A stretch of DNA of 64,000 nt from assembly GCF_036226445.1 (NCBI RefSeq), contig NZ_CP108474.1, positions 6,944,001-7,008,000 on the forward strand. The letters are read 5' to 3'. The position numbers were made by a program, and so were the translations under genes. Shown here piece after piece: positions 1 to 8,956 of the stretch (position 1 is its first letter; every line of letters begins with the position of its first letter). This DNA comes from Streptomyces sp. NBC_01255. Its GTDB lineage: Bacteria; Actinomycetota; Actinomycetes; Streptomycetales; Streptomycetaceae. A model generated the notes under the pieces. The model had not been told where the DNA came from and ran no database searches. It was given only the letters and a program-made list of their open reading frames with translations.

Positions 1-36
1 GTGTTCGTTCCGACGGGGTCCGAGAGGGAGTGTGCG

Positions 37-653
37 ATGAGCGCGGCGGAGGAGACGCCCGTGGGCGAGGACATGCCCTGGGGCGAGGTCACGCCCGAGG
101 CGGCCCGGCGACTGCTGGTGGCCGCCGTCGAGGCGTTCGCCGAGCGCGGCTACCACGCCACCACCACCCGGGACATCGCGAGCCGCGCCGGCATGAGCCC
201 GGCCGCGCTCTACATCCACTACAAGACCAAGGAAGAGCTGCTCCACCGGATCAGCCGCATCGGCCACGACAAGGCCCTGGAGATCCTCCGGGCCGCGGCC
301 GACGGCGACGGCACGGCCGCCGAGCGGCTCGCCGACGCCGTGCACTCCTTCGTCCGCTGGCACGCCGAGCGCCACACGACCGCGCGGGTCGTCCAGTACG
401 AGCTCGACGCCCTGGGCCCCGAGCACCGCGCCGAGATCGTGGAGCTGCGCAGGCAGTCCGACGGCGCCGTGCGCCGGATCATCGACGAGGGCGTCGCGGC
501 GGGCGAGTTCGTGGTGCCGGACGTGGCCGGCACCACGGTCGCGGTGCTCTCCCTCTGCATCGACGTCTCGCGCTGGTTCAACACCCAGGGCCGCCGGACG
601 CCCGACGAGGTCGGCGCGCTCTACGCCGACCTCGTCCTGAGGATGGTCGGGGT

Positions 654-663
<10 letters not shown>
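37..663 (+). CDS. TetR/AcrR family transcriptional regulator
   Basis: Predicted one-component DNA-binding repressor of about 208 residues. The N-terminal helix-turn-helix is clear (AFAERGYHATTTRDIASRAG followed by a recognition helix with SPAALYIHYKTKEELL), the C-terminal ligand domain is variable as usual for the family. I chose ATG at 37 because GAGAGGGAG lies about 7 nt upstream; the frame is also open back to base 1. It converges on the MaoC-hydratase gene with a 10-bp overlap of the stop regions. Regulators of this type next to MaoC hydratases usually control fatty-acid or related acyl-CoA catabolism, but the ligand here cannot be read from the sequence. Confidence 0.85.
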
Positions 664-1115
<452 letters not shown>

Positions 1116-1138
1116 GTTCCTCGTCCCTTCTCGTACGA

Positions 1139-1192
1139 CATACGGCTACGGCATACCGCTACGGCATACCGCTACGACATACCGCGCGGTAT
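1139..1192 (-). promoter_or_regulatory. Tandem 13-bp half-site array ending in a perfect palindrome upstream of the MaoC gene
   Basis: Three near-identical 13-bp units (CATACSGCTACGR at 1139-1151, 1152-1164, 1165-1177) run into a perfect 14-bp palindrome ATACCGCGCGGTAT at 1179-1192, so the half-site CATACCGC is repeated four times. The array lies 24-77 bp upstream of the MaoC start. A second palindromic core AAGCGCTT sits at 1195-1202. These look like TetR-family operators. Which protein binds is unknown. Confidence 0.6.
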
Positions 1193-1269
1193 CTAAGCGC
1201 TTGCTCAGCATGTGGGGTCCGGAGTCCGCTGTCAACGGCCGCTCCCTGCGGACCAGTAGGGTTCGACGG

Positions 1270-1743
1270 GTGCCGCAGATTCCAGAGAAGATCCACGAGC
1301 TCACCGTCGGCCAGCTCTCCGCGCGTAGCGGTGCCGCCGTCTCCGCCCTGCACTTCTACGAGGCGAAGGGGCTCATCAGCAGCCGCCGCACCACGGGCAA
1401 CCAGCGCCGCTACGGCCGCGACACCCTGCGCAGGGTCGCCTTCGTCCGGGCCGCGCAGCGCGTCGGCATCCCCCTCGCCACGATCCGCGACGCGCTCGCC
1501 CGGCTCCCCGAGGAGCGCACCCCCACGAACGAGGACTGGGCACAGCTCTCGGCGGCCTGGCGCACCGAGCTCGACGAGCGCATCAAGCAACTGGGCCGGC
1601 TGCGCGACCACCTGACGGACTGCATCGGCTGCGGCTGCCTGTCCCTGGAGAACTGCGTCCTCTCCAACCCCGACGACGTCTTCGGCGAGCGGATGGCGGG
1701 CTCCCGCCTGATGCCGCTCAGCCGGCCCGCCGAGGATTCCTAG
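1270..1743 (+). CDS. soxR: Redox-sensitive MerR-family activator SoxR
   Basis: A 157-residue MerR-family regulator starting at GTG 1270. The N-terminal winged helix ([20 protein letters not shown], residues 12-31) is followed by a dimerisation helix and the SoxR [2Fe-2S] cluster motif with cysteines 118, 121, 123 and 129 ([12 protein letters not shown]). In Streptomyces SoxR responds to redox-active metabolites such as actinorhodin and quinones and activates a handful of oxidoreductase genes, not a soxS gene. No SoxR box was evident in this window. The start is supported by the family alignment; a ribosome-binding site is weak. The 3' end overlaps the convergent BKACE gene by 26 bp. Confidence 0.95.
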   Translation: MPQIPEKIHELTVGQLSARSGAAVSALHFYEAKGLISSRRTTGNQRRYGRDTLRRVAFVRAAQRVGIPLATIRDALARLPEERTPTNEDWAQLSAAWRTELDERIKQLGRLRDHLTDCIGCGCLSLENCVLSNPDDVFGERMAGSRLMPLSRPAEDS

Positions 1744-2482
1744 AGAGCGCCGCCGCGACCAGCTCGGCGTTGGAGCGGGCCCGGGTGCCGTCCGGCAGGA
1801 GCAGGGTGTCGGCGAGGCCGATCCGGATGCCGAGCCCGAGGCGGCGGGCGAGACGCAGCACCGGCCACGTACCGCCGTCCACGCCGTGGAGCAGGACCGG
1901 CACGCCGGACGGGACGTCGAAGCTCCCGAGCAGGGCCCGGGCCGTGGCCCCGGCCGTCGCCGGATCCGGGTCCGCGACCTCCACGCGGACCCGCAGCACA
2001 CGGGGCCCCAGGGGCGAGCGCGCGAACCGCGCAGGGCCGTCCGTGCCCGACCGCACCCCGGCCTCGACGCCGACCCCGAGTTCCAGGAGCGCCGTCGCCA
2101 CCGCCTCCGCGCCCGGCTCGTGCCAGTCGACCGAGGCGTGGTCCGGGAGTTCCGGCAGGTCGGCCCAGGAGCGCACCCGCTCCACCCGGCGCCCGGGGTC
2201 GGGCTCGGCGGGCGCGCTCGCCGTCACCCCCACCGGTACGGCGACGGCCGCCCGGACCGCCGTCAGGACCGGGGCGAGCACCCGCGGCGAGAGGGACTCG
2301 GAGCCGCAGGGCGTCCGCGGGTGCACGCGCACGTCGCCCGCGCCCGCCGCCACCGCGAGGCCCGCGGCCGCGGCCGTCGACTCCGGCGACATCGGCACCC
2401 CGGCGGCGTCCCCGGGCCCCCGTGACCCGTTGAGACACACCTGAAGCGGGAGAGGCGCCCCGGGCGCACCGGCTGCCCTCAC
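1718..2482 (-). CDS. BKACE-family (3-keto-5-aminohexanoate cleavage enzyme-like) protein with altered metal site
   Basis: A 254-residue protein of the beta-keto acid cleavage family (formerly DUF849). Recognisable segments are QVCLNGSRG near the N-terminus, [22 protein letters not shown] and the C-terminal [17 protein letters not shown]. Family members use a zinc ion held by an His-x-His pair and a glutamate in a GLED motif. Here those read Arg-Val-His and GLAD, so two of three ligands appear replaced. The GTG start at 2482 overlaps the TGA of the upstream gene (GTGA), indicating translational coupling. Catalytic competence is doubtful; a different metal arrangement or a non-enzymatic role is possible. 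Confidence 0.7.
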   Translation of the reverse strand: MRAAGAPGAPLPLQVCLNGSRGPGDAAGVPMSPESTAAAAGLAVAAGAGDVRVHPRTPCGSESLSPRVLAPVLTAVRAAVAVPVGVTASAPAEPDPGRRVERVRSWADLPELPDHASVDWHEPGAEAVATALLELGVGVEAGVRSGTDGPARFARSPLGPRVLRVRVEVADPDPATAGATARALLGSFDVPSGVPVLLHGVDGGTWPVLRLARRLGLGIRIGLADTLLLPDGTRARSNAELVAAALSRNPRRAG

Positions 2483-3102
2483 GCCGCCGGAGCCAGCGGC
2501 CGCCGCACGTCCCCCCGGGCGCGGGCCAGCGCACCCGACGTGAGCACCGCTCGCGGGACGCCCACACCGCAGTCCCCGCAGACCGGACCGAGCCACGGCT
2601 CGTACGCGTCCGCCTTCCCCGGCCCCGCCTGCCACCCGATCCGTGGCCCCTCGCACACCGGACACCGCTCGCCCGGGCCGTCCTCCAGAGCGGTGATCAG
2701 CCGGCGCAGCACCTCCGGCAGCGGATCCGACGGGTGCACCGCCGGATCACCGCACCGCACGACCCCGTTGCCGCCCCAGACCCGCCGGTGCCAGTCGTCG
2801 AGCGCGCCGAGCCCGCGCAGCCCGTCGTGTTTCTCGCGCCGGCGCCGCGCGGCGAACTGCTCCTCGTACGCGAGCCACACGGTCCGCGCCTCCTCCAGCT
2901 CGTCGAGAGCGGCCACCAGCCGCCCCGGATCGAGCTCCCGGTCCTCGGGACCGAACCTGTGCCTGCGGCACAGATGGTCCCAGGTCGCCCTGTGCCCGTA
3001 CGGCGCGAACCGCTCCAGGCACTTGCGCAGCGAGTACCTGCGCAGCGCCGTGTCGCACCTCGGATCGCGCACCTGTCTCGCGAGACTCCGGAATCCGGCC
3101 AT
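2479..3102 (-). CDS. Hypothetical protein with C-terminal zinc-ribbon-like cysteines
   Basis: A 207-residue protein I do not recognise. ATG 3102 has GGAGG 9 nt upstream. The first two thirds are charged and probably helical (arginine/glutamate-rich around residues 70-110). Near the C-terminus four cysteines form CPVC (about residues 147-150) and CGDC (about 178-181), a plausible zinc knuckle. Its stop overlaps the start of the BKACE-like gene by 4 bp, so the two proteins are probably made together. There are no membrane segments or signal peptide. Confidence 0.7.
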   Translation of the reverse strand: MAGFRSLARQVRDPRCDTALRRYSLRKCLERFAPYGHRATWDHLCRRHRFGPEDRELDPGRLVAALDELEEARTVWLAYEEQFAARRRREKHDGLRGLGALDDWHRRVWGGNGVVRCGDPAVHPSDPLPEVLRRLITALEDGPGERCPVCEGPRIGWQAGPGKADAYEPWLGPVCGDCGVGVPRAVLTSGALARARGDVRRPLAPAA

Positions 3103-3248
3103 CTCTCGCCACCTCCGTCGCTGGTCCTACCGCGGTATCAGAGGGACGAACGAGTGGCCCTTCGTGTTCCATCGAAATCCGGATGGCAGCCATCATCGGG
3201 GCGGGAGTGATCACCGAAGCGCGGCGGAACCCGAGGGTCCGGCGGGGT

Positions 3249-4454
3249 TCAGGGCCGGCCCGCGCGGGCCGCCGACACCACCACCCGGGCCAGCTCGGGA
3301 CGGCGGATGTCGCTGTGCGAGCGGACCACCTCCGCCGCGTCCACGTTCACGCACCCCGAGCCCGGCACGCCGTCGCGCGGCACGTCCGCCACCGTCCGGG
3401 CCGCCGTGCCCGGCACCCCCTGGACGCCGTCGTGCCCGATCGCGCCCCAGCGCGGGTCCCGCGAGCCGAGCAGGGCGCCCGGCGGTCCGGTCAGCGACGC
3501 GGAGTCGCCCGCGAGCCGGGACGCCAGCGGGTACATCACCCCGAGCGCCGTGTCGTGCCGCGAGTAGCAGGCCACCACCGGACCGCGCACCCGGCGCTGC
3601 AGGTCCCGCAGCGCGCCGGACCTGCGGGGGTCGTGCGGCAGCCGGGCGGCGAAGGCGTAGTGCGAGAAGGCCCCCTGGAGCAGGGTCACGGAGGCCACCG
3701 GCCGCACTCCCTCCGGAAGGCCGCGGAGCGCGTACGCGACGAGCCGGGCGCCCATGCTGTGCCCCACGAGGTGGACGCGCAGACCGGGGGCCGTCCGCGC
3801 GACCTCGCCGAGCAGCGGCCCGAGCCCGGACTCGCCGACATGCCCGGCCCGCCGCTTCATCACGTAGTAGGCGGCCTGCCGCAGCGCCTCCCTGGCCCCC
3901 TTCCAGTACCGCTTGAGTCCCTCCCCGAAGTCGGTCTCCGCGCCGGAGCCCCCCAGGGCCTCGGTGAACAGGGCGCACACCTCCACCGGATCGGCGACCA
4001 GGAACTCCGGCACGGACTCCGCGACCCCGGCGACGCCCGCCGGGCCCCCAGGCACGTCGGTCAGCTCCCTCAGGAGCGCACCGAACTCGGCGAACGCGGC
4101 CTCGTCCGGCGGCGCGAGCGCCAGCAGCTCCGCGAGCCGCCCGAGGACCGGCTTCTCCGGGAGGACCGTCACGAGCGCCCGGTAGTCCGGCACCGGCTCG
4201 TCCGTGAACATCATCGAGGGCCAGATCACCCCCGCGTACCCGGCCTCGACCCCGGGCCCGAACAGGCCGGGGAAGGGGGCGAAGAAGTCCGAGCAGAGGC
4301 GGGTGGCACCGGACGGGGAGCTGTTCCACCCGTGGGCGAGCAGCACCAGGTCCGTCACCCCCTGCCGGGCCAGCGCCGCGAGGGCCGCGGACTGACCCGC
4401 CGGCCCGTCGCCGTCCTTGTCGAAGTTGATCTCCCGGTACGGCTCCACACTCAT
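3249..4454 (-). CDS. Alpha/beta-hydrolase fold protein (serine hydrolase-like)
   Basis: About 401 residues. The alpha/beta-hydrolase features are an oxyanion-type HGWN segment (VLLAHGWNSSPSG) near residue 40, the nucleophile elbow GHSMG near residue 230, and a late histidine in SHSDIRRPEL that could complete the triad. A long helical insertion separates HGWN from the elbow. There is no signal peptide. ATG 4454 is preferred because the conserved-looking sequence begins there, but GTG 4463 is an alternative with a slightly better upstream GGGACGG. The substrate is unknown. It is transcribed in the same direction as the esterase and muramidase genes, with gaps of 151 and 75 bp. Confidence 0.75.
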   Translation of the reverse strand: MSVEPYREINFDKDGDGPAGQSAALAALARQGVTDLVLLAHGWNSSPSGATRLCSDFFAPFPGLFGPGVEAGYAGVIWPSMMFTDEPVPDYRALVTVLPEKPVLGRLAELLALAPPDEAAFAEFGALLRELTDVPGGPAGVAGVAESVPEFLVADPVEVCALFTEALGGSGAETDFGEGLKRYWKGAREALRQAAYYVMKRRAGHVGESGLGPLLGEVARTAPGLRVHLVGHSMGARLVAYALRGLPEGVRPVASVTLLQGAFSHYAFAARLPHDPRRSGALRDLQRRVRGPVVACYSRHDTALGVMYPLASRLAGDSASLTGPPGALLGSRDPRWGAIGHDGVQGVPGTAARTVADVPRDGVPGSGCVNVDAAEVVRSHSDIRRPELARVVVSAARAGRP

Positions 4455-4605
4455 CCCGGTCACGGCCCGACCGTCCCTCCCCGTCGAGGTGGCCGCCGCG
4501 CCGAGGACGCGCGGGTGCGCGGGCAGCGGCTCCATGGCCAGCATGCCCGCGCGGAGACCCGTCCAGACGTGGCGGTGCGGCCCGCCTGTCGCGCCGTGGG
4601 ATCCG

Positions 4606-5973
4606 TCAGCGCAGCCGCGCCGCCGAGACCCGGGGGAAGTGGATCAGCAGGTCGTACGAGTCGGGGAGCCGGAAGGGCACGACATCGCCCGGCCAGGGAT
4701 ACGCCGTCCCGACGTGCCGGGCCGGCCGGGGCACGCGGAGCCAGTCGCGCGCCGCCGGGGTCGTCCGGCGCAGGTCCAGGTAGAAGGCGCCGGGGGAGAC
4801 CCGGTCCAGGGTGGCGGCGTGGCTGTCGGGGCCGAGAGGGCCGACGGTGAAGGCCCGCAGCGGCTCGCCCGGGGCCTCGGTGTCGTGCGCGTTGAACGAG
4901 CCCTGCCCGAAGGACGCGCCGACGCTCACGTAGTCCGGGCCGAGGGCGTCCCGCAGGAAGGCGCCCTGGATCCGCGGGTACTGGTCCGGCTTCGGCGTCA
5001 CGTACCCGACGTGTCCGTTGTGCGCGGAGAGCACGATCCGGTCGCCGGTCTGCCGCTGCCACCACACGGTGTTCTCCGCCATCACGCGGTCCCGGTAGAG
5101 CATCGCCTCGGCGACGCCCGCGTCCGTCAGGTCGTGCGAGAACTCGGTGCCGACCTGGGCGATGACCCGCGCGTGCTGGACGGCCCAGACGTGCTCCTCC
5201 CGCGCCTCCGGGCCCGTCCCGGGCCGCTGCTTCTCCAGGAGGGCGAGCGCCCGGTTCACGTCGTCGGCCATCCGCCGCCGCTCCGGCAGCGGCTTGACCA
5301 GGTACGCCTTCATCCAGGCCTCGACCTCGCCGGAGGGCCGCGACGTCCGGTACAGCTCCCGGAAGCGGGGGAGGAGCGCGGGGCTGGTGCGCGCCACGTA
5401 CGAGGTGACGGTGTCGAAGAGGTTCGGCCCCGCGTACCCGAGGTCGTTGCCCATGAACCGGACCGGGTGATCGGGGTGCGTCTGGTTGTGCCGCCGCATC
5501 CACTGGAACAGGTCGAGGTACTCCTCGGTGTTCCAGAGGCGGTACGACTCCTGGAACTCGTCCCGCATGATCGCCCGGATGTCGCCCCGCCCGGTGCGGA
5601 CCCACTCGTCGACGAGCAGCCCGGTCGACCAGTTGGCCTCCAGGGCGAAGGTCGTGAATCCCTTCCGCTCCACGAGGTGTTCGAAGATCCGGTGTTTGGT
5701 CTCGAAGAACTCCGCCGAGCTGTGGGTGGCCTCGCCGATGCCGACCACCGTGGCCGAGCCGATCATCCGGTCGAGCGGGCGCAGGTCGGTCAGGGAGTGG
5801 GCGGAGCGGGCGAGTTCGCGAGCGGGGTCGGGCGCGGGCCGGACGGCCGCACCGGCGGCGGGCGCCAGGGTGCCGAGGCAGGCGGCGACCAGCGCCCCGA
5901 CGAGGACCGACCTGCCGCGGGTTGACCTGCCGCGGGGTGACCGGCGTCGTAAGGAAAGCTTCCTGAGGTTCAT
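4606..5973 (-). CDS. Exported erythromycin-esterase superfamily protein
   Basis: A 455-residue member of the erythromycin esterase family (PF05139). The start at ATG 5973 gives a basic n-region and a hydrophobic segment (SVLVGALVAACLGTLAPAA), so export through the membrane is predicted. The family motif GEATHSS is at about residues 76-82, and a conserved AHNGHV segment with a second histidine at about 315. EreA/EreB hydrolyse the macrolactone of erythromycin; most Streptomyces homologues are of unknown specificity, so macrolide resistance is not implied. No good Shine-Dalgarno is visible, and the initiation site is the least certain part. Confidence 0.8.
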   Translation of the reverse strand: MNLRKLSLRRRSPRGRSTRGRSVLVGALVAACLGTLAPAAGAAVRPAPDPARELARSAHSLTDLRPLDRMIGSATVVGIGEATHSSAEFFETKHRIFEHLVERKGFTTFALEANWSTGLLVDEWVRTGRGDIRAIMRDEFQESYRLWNTEEYLDLFQWMRRHNQTHPDHPVRFMGNDLGYAGPNLFDTVTSYVARTSPALLPRFRELYRTSRPSGEVEAWMKAYLVKPLPERRRMADDVNRALALLEKQRPGTGPEAREEHVWAVQHARVIAQVGTEFSHDLTDAGVAEAMLYRDRVMAENTVWWQRQTGDRIVLSAHNGHVGYVTPKPDQYPRIQGAFLRDALGPDYVSVGASFGQGSFNAHDTEAPGEPLRAFTVGPLGPDSHAATLDRVSPGAFYLDLRRTTPAARDWLRVPRPARHVGTAYPWPGDVVPFRLPDSYDLLIHFPRVSAARLR

Positions 5974-6048
5974 GGGGCAAGCCTGGTCGGCGGGACGCCC
6001 CCCGGGACATCCCGCCTGCCCCCGTGCCCACAGGGGGGCCAACCCCCG

Positions 6049-7302
6049 TCAGCGGTAGAGCAGATGCTCCCGCCGCACCGCCCGGAAGGCCGCCAGGTCC
6101 GCCTCCCACGCCCCGACGACCTCGTCGGTGTCCGCGCCCGCGTCGATCAGGGTCCGCACCCGGGTCGAGCCGGTCAGCTTGTCGATCCAGTTGTCCGGGC
6201 GCCAGGCGAAGCCGGACCAGGAGCTCCGGGCGGTGACCAGGAGCCCGATCCCGGTCCGTACCGGGTCGAAGGACGCGCGGTCGTGGACGTGCAGCTGCAC
6301 CCCGCCCACGGTCTTCCCCTGGAACTTGGAGAAGGTCGGGGCGAAGTACGCCTCGCGGAAGCGGACCCCGGGCAGACCGAGGGCGTTCGCCGCCTCCGCC
6401 CACCGCCGGTCGACCCCCTCGGCGCCGAGCAGCTCGAAGGGACGGGTCGTGCCCCGGCCCTCGGACAGGTTCGTCCCCTCGAAGAGGCACGTGCCCGAGT
6501 AGACGAGTGCGGTGTCGGGCGTCGGCATGTTCGGGCTCGGCGGCACCCACGGCAGACCGGTCGCGTCGAAGAACTCGCCGCGCCGCCACCCCGTCATGCG
6601 GACCGTCTCCAGGGCCACGGGCGTGGCCAGGAACTCGGCGTTGAAGAGCAGGGCCAGCTCGGCCACCGTCATGCCGTGCGCCTGTGCGATCGGCTCGCGC
6701 CCGACGAAGGTCGCGAAGGCCCGGTCGAGGACGGGCCCGAGCGCCGCCCGCCCGGTCACCGGGTTCGGCCGGTCGAGGACGACGAACCGCTTCCCGGCGA
6801 GCGCGGCGGCCACCATGCAGTCGTACAGCGTCCAGATGTACGTGTAGAAGCGCGCGCCGACGTCCTGGATGTCGAAGACGACCGTGTCCACGCCGGAGGC
6901 CGTGAAGACGTCCGCCAGCGGCTGACCGCTCTTCAGGTACGTGTCGTAGACGGGCAGCCCGGTCGCCGGGTCGTCGTACCGCCCCTCGGAGCCGCCGGCC
7001 TGGGCGGTGCCCCGGAAGCCGTGCTCGGGGCCGAAGACGGCGACCAGGTCGACCCGTTCGTCGGCGTGCATCACGTCGACGACGTGCCGGGCGTCGGCGG
7101 TGACGCCGGTCGGGTTGGTGACGACGCCGACCCGTTCGCCGGCCAGCAGCGCGTACCCGTCCGCCGCGAGCCGCTCGAAGCCGGTCCGCACACGGCCGTG
7201 ATCCTGGCCGGAGGCGGTGGCGGCCGCAGTGGTGGACGCGGTGGCCGCCACCACCCCGACGGCCCCTCCGGCGGCCAGCAGACTCCGACGCGACAGGCCC
7301 AT
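6049..7302 (-). CDS. Tat-exported NamZ-type exo-beta-N-acetylmuramidase (DUF1343, GH171)
   Basis: A 417-residue protein with a twin-arginine-type signal (SRRSLLAAGGAVGVVAATAS, residues 4-23). The mature part matches the DUF1343 family: VGVVTNPTGV, FGPEHGFRG, VFDIQDVGARFYTYIWT, VLDRPNP and FEGTNLSEGRGTT. The founding characterised member, NamZ of Bacillus subtilis, removes terminal MurNAc from peptidoglycan fragments, so a role in wall recycling or scavenging is inferred. ATG 7302 follows GAGGAGG with good spacing; ATG 7323 is an alternative. It is divergent from the SDR gene, and the downstream exported esterase-like gene follows after 75 bp. Confidence 0.85.
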   Translation of the reverse strand: MGLSRRSLLAAGGAVGVVAATASTTAAATASGQDHGRVRTGFERLAADGYALLAGERVGVVTNPTGVTADARHVVDVMHADERVDLVAVFGPEHGFRGTAQAGGSEGRYDDPATGLPVYDTYLKSGQPLADVFTASGVDTVVFDIQDVGARFYTYIWTLYDCMVAAALAGKRFVVLDRPNPVTGRAALGPVLDRAFATFVGREPIAQAHGMTVAELALLFNAEFLATPVALETVRMTGWRRGEFFDATGLPWVPPSPNMPTPDTALVYSGTCLFEGTNLSEGRGTTRPFELLGAEGVDRRWAEAANALGLPGVRFREAYFAPTFSKFQGKTVGGVQLHVHDRASFDPVRTGIGLLVTARSSWSGFAWRPDNWIDKLTGSTRVRTLIDAGADTDEVVGAWEADLAAFRAVRREHLLYR

Positions 7303-7392
7303 GGAACCTCCTCGGGGTGACATGGGCACGCACGCTAGCGCCCCTGACCGCCCCGGGGAACGAGGCGTGCGGAACGGGTCTTCCGTCTCTCC

Positions 7393-7408
7393 ATACCGAC
7401 CGGTTAGT
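7393..7408 (+). promoter_or_regulatory. TetR-type operator in the SDR promoter
   Basis: ATACCGACCGGTTAGT lies 34 bp upstream of the SDR start. It matches 13 of 16 positions, in the same orientation relative to the gene, with the site upstream of the kinase/dehydrogenase operon at 11242-11257. The shared consensus is CATACCGACYGGTYRGT. The likely binder is the TetR protein encoded at 8321-8914, between the two targets. Binding is inference. Confidence 0.55.
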
Positions 7409-7441
7409 CTGTCGGGGTCGTCACAGCCGAGAGGTGGGTCC

Positions 7442-8236
7442 ATGAACGCGGTGCACACGGAGAAGGCGGACACGAACGAGCTCCGGGGCGCCCGTGTGGT
7501 CGTCACGGGAGCGGGCGGCGGGATCGGTGCCGCACTCGCCCGCCGCTTCGCCGCCGAAGGGGCCCGGGTCGTCGTCAACGACCTCGACCCCGTCCGCACC
7601 AAGGCCGTCGCCGAGGAGATCGGCGCCCTCGCCGTCCCCGGCGACGCCTCCGCCGTCGTCGACGAGGCCCGCGAGGCCCTCGGCGGCACCATCGACGTCT
7701 GGTGCGCCAACGCCGGACTCTCCTCGCCCGGCGACGCCTTCGCCGACGAGGACGTCTGGGCCGCCGCCTGGGACGTCAACGTCATGGCCCACGTCCGGGC
7801 GGCCCGCGCCCTGCTCCCGGAGTGGCTGGAGCGCGGCAGCGGCCGCTTCGTCTCCACCGTCTCCGCCGCCGGACTGCTCACCATGATCGGCGCGGCGCCG
7901 TACAGCGTCTCCAAGCACGGCGCGTACGCCTTCGCCGAGTGGCTCTCCCTCACCTACCGCCACCGCGGCCTCAAGGTCCACGCGATCTGCCCGCAGGGCG
8001 TCCGTACGGACATGCTGACCGCCGCCGGATCGGCCGGCGACCTGGTCCTCGCCCCCACCGCCATCGAGCCCGAGGACGTCGCCGACGCCCTCCTCGACGC
8101 CATCGCGGCCGACCGGTTCCTCGTCCTTCCCCACCCCGAGGTCGCCGGCTACTACCGCAACCGCGCCACCGACCCCGAGCGCTGGCTCGGCACCATGAAC
8201 CACGTCCAGCGCACCTGGGAGACGGGCGCCCGCTAG
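7442..8236 (+). CDS. Short-chain dehydrogenase/reductase
   Basis: A 264-residue classical SDR. The cofactor motif TGAGGGIG is at residues 22-29, NAG at 90-92, and the catalytic residues Asn113, Ser141, Tyr154 and Lys158 are all present (SVSKHG around the lysine). The aspartate after the second strand (NDLDP) suggests NAD preference. ATG 7442 follows GAGAGGTGGG. It shares an operator motif with the acyl-CoA dehydrogenase/kinase operon, so it probably oxidises a hydroxyl in the same catabolic route. The exact substrate is unknown. Confidence 0.85.
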   Translation: MNAVHTEKADTNELRGARVVVTGAGGGIGAALARRFAAEGARVVVNDLDPVRTKAVAEEIGALAVPGDASAVVDEAREALGGTIDVWCANAGLSSPGDAFADEDVWAAAWDVNVMAHVRAARALLPEWLERGSGRFVSTVSAAGLLTMIGAAPYSVSKHGAYAFAEWLSLTYRHRGLKVHAICPQGVRTDMLTAAGSAGDLVLAPTAIEPEDVADALLDAIAADRFLVLPHPEVAGYYRNRATDPERWLGTMNHVQRTWETGAR

Positions 8237-8320
8237 CAGGCGCCCCGGCGGATGGGAAGATCTACGGACGGGGACGGTGTTCCCCCGATCATGAACGATC
8301 ACGAGGGAAGGCGGCGGCGC

Positions 8321-8914
8321 ATGGCCAGGACGACGGACGAGAGCGGGGCACCGGTCCCTCAGAGGCTCCTCGCCGCCGCCACCCGGCTCTTCGCGGAGCA
8401 GGGTTACGACCGCACCTCCGTCCAGGAGATCGTCGAGGCCGCCGGGGTCACCAAGGGCGCCCTCTACCACTACTTCGGCTCCAAGGAGGACCTCCTCCAG
8501 GAGGTCTACGCCCGGGTCCTGCGCCTCCAGCAGGAGCGGCTCGACGCCTACGCGGACGCCGACGCGCCCGTCGAGGACCGGCTGCGCGGCGCCGCCGCCG
8601 ACGTCGTCGTCACCACCATCGAGAACCTCGACGACGCGGCCATCTTCTTCCGCTCCATGCACCACCTCAGCCCCGAGAAGAACAAGCAGGTCAGGGGCGA
8701 GCGACGGCGCTACCACGAGCGGTTCAGGGCGCTGATCGAGGAAGGCCAGCGGTCCGGCGTGTTCTCCTCGGCGACCCCCGCCGACCTGGTCGTCGACTAC
8801 CACTTCGGTTCGGTGCACCACCTGTCGACGTGGTACCGCCCGGACGGCCCGCTGACCCCGCAGCAGGTGGCCGACCACCTGGCCGACCTCCTGCTGCGGG
8901 CCCTGCGTCCTTAG
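8321..8914 (+). CDS. TetR family regulator of the acyl-CoA/hydroxy-acid cluster
   Basis: About 197 residues with a canonical N-terminal HTH (RLFAEQGYDRTSVQEIVEAA then GVTKGALYHYFGSKEDLL). ATG 8321 is preferred because GAGGGAAGG precedes it; ATG 8291 lacks a ribosome-binding site. It lies between the SDR gene and the convergent acyl-CoA dehydrogenase gene, and similar operators occur in both target promoters (7393 and 11242), so it is the natural candidate repressor for both. The C-terminal domain resembles that of regulators of fatty-acid and sterol catabolism, but the inducer cannot be assigned. Confidence 0.85.
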   Translation: MARTTDESGAPVPQRLLAAATRLFAEQGYDRTSVQEIVEAAGVTKGALYHYFGSKEDLLQEVYARVLRLQQERLDAYADADAPVEDRLRGAAADVVVTTIENLDDAAIFFRSMHHLSPEKNKQVRGERRRYHERFRALIEEGQRSGVFSSATPADLVVDYHFGSVHHLSTWYRPDGPLTPQQVADHLADLLLRALRP

Positions 8915-8950
8915 GGCCTGTCCGGCGGATCAGGGCCGGACAGGCCCTAA
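8911..8950. terminator. Perfect 16-bp inverted repeat, bidirectional terminator and REP-like element
   Basis: TTAGGGCCTGTCCGGC (8911-8926) and its exact complement (8935-8950) flank an 8-nt loop. It lies between two convergent genes and contains the TetR stop codon. Related hairpins occur at 40827-40868 and 61701-61728, making it one of a dispersed family. Confidence 0.8.
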
Positions 8951-8956
8951 GGGCGC

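Noticed and set aside
1200..1269. SoxR box near soxR
   Set aside because: No sequence resembling the CCTCAAG-N-CTTGAGG type element was seen; the local repeats fit a TetR operator instead.
4606..5973. Macrolide resistance determinant
   Set aside because: Erythromycin-esterase family membership alone does not indicate resistance; no macrolide gene is nearby and the protein carries an export signal.
4460..7333. A 957-codon open frame overlapping the esterase and muramidase genes
   Set aside because: It runs on the same strand in another frame, is arginine/glycine-rich and lacks motifs; the two exported proteins explain the region.
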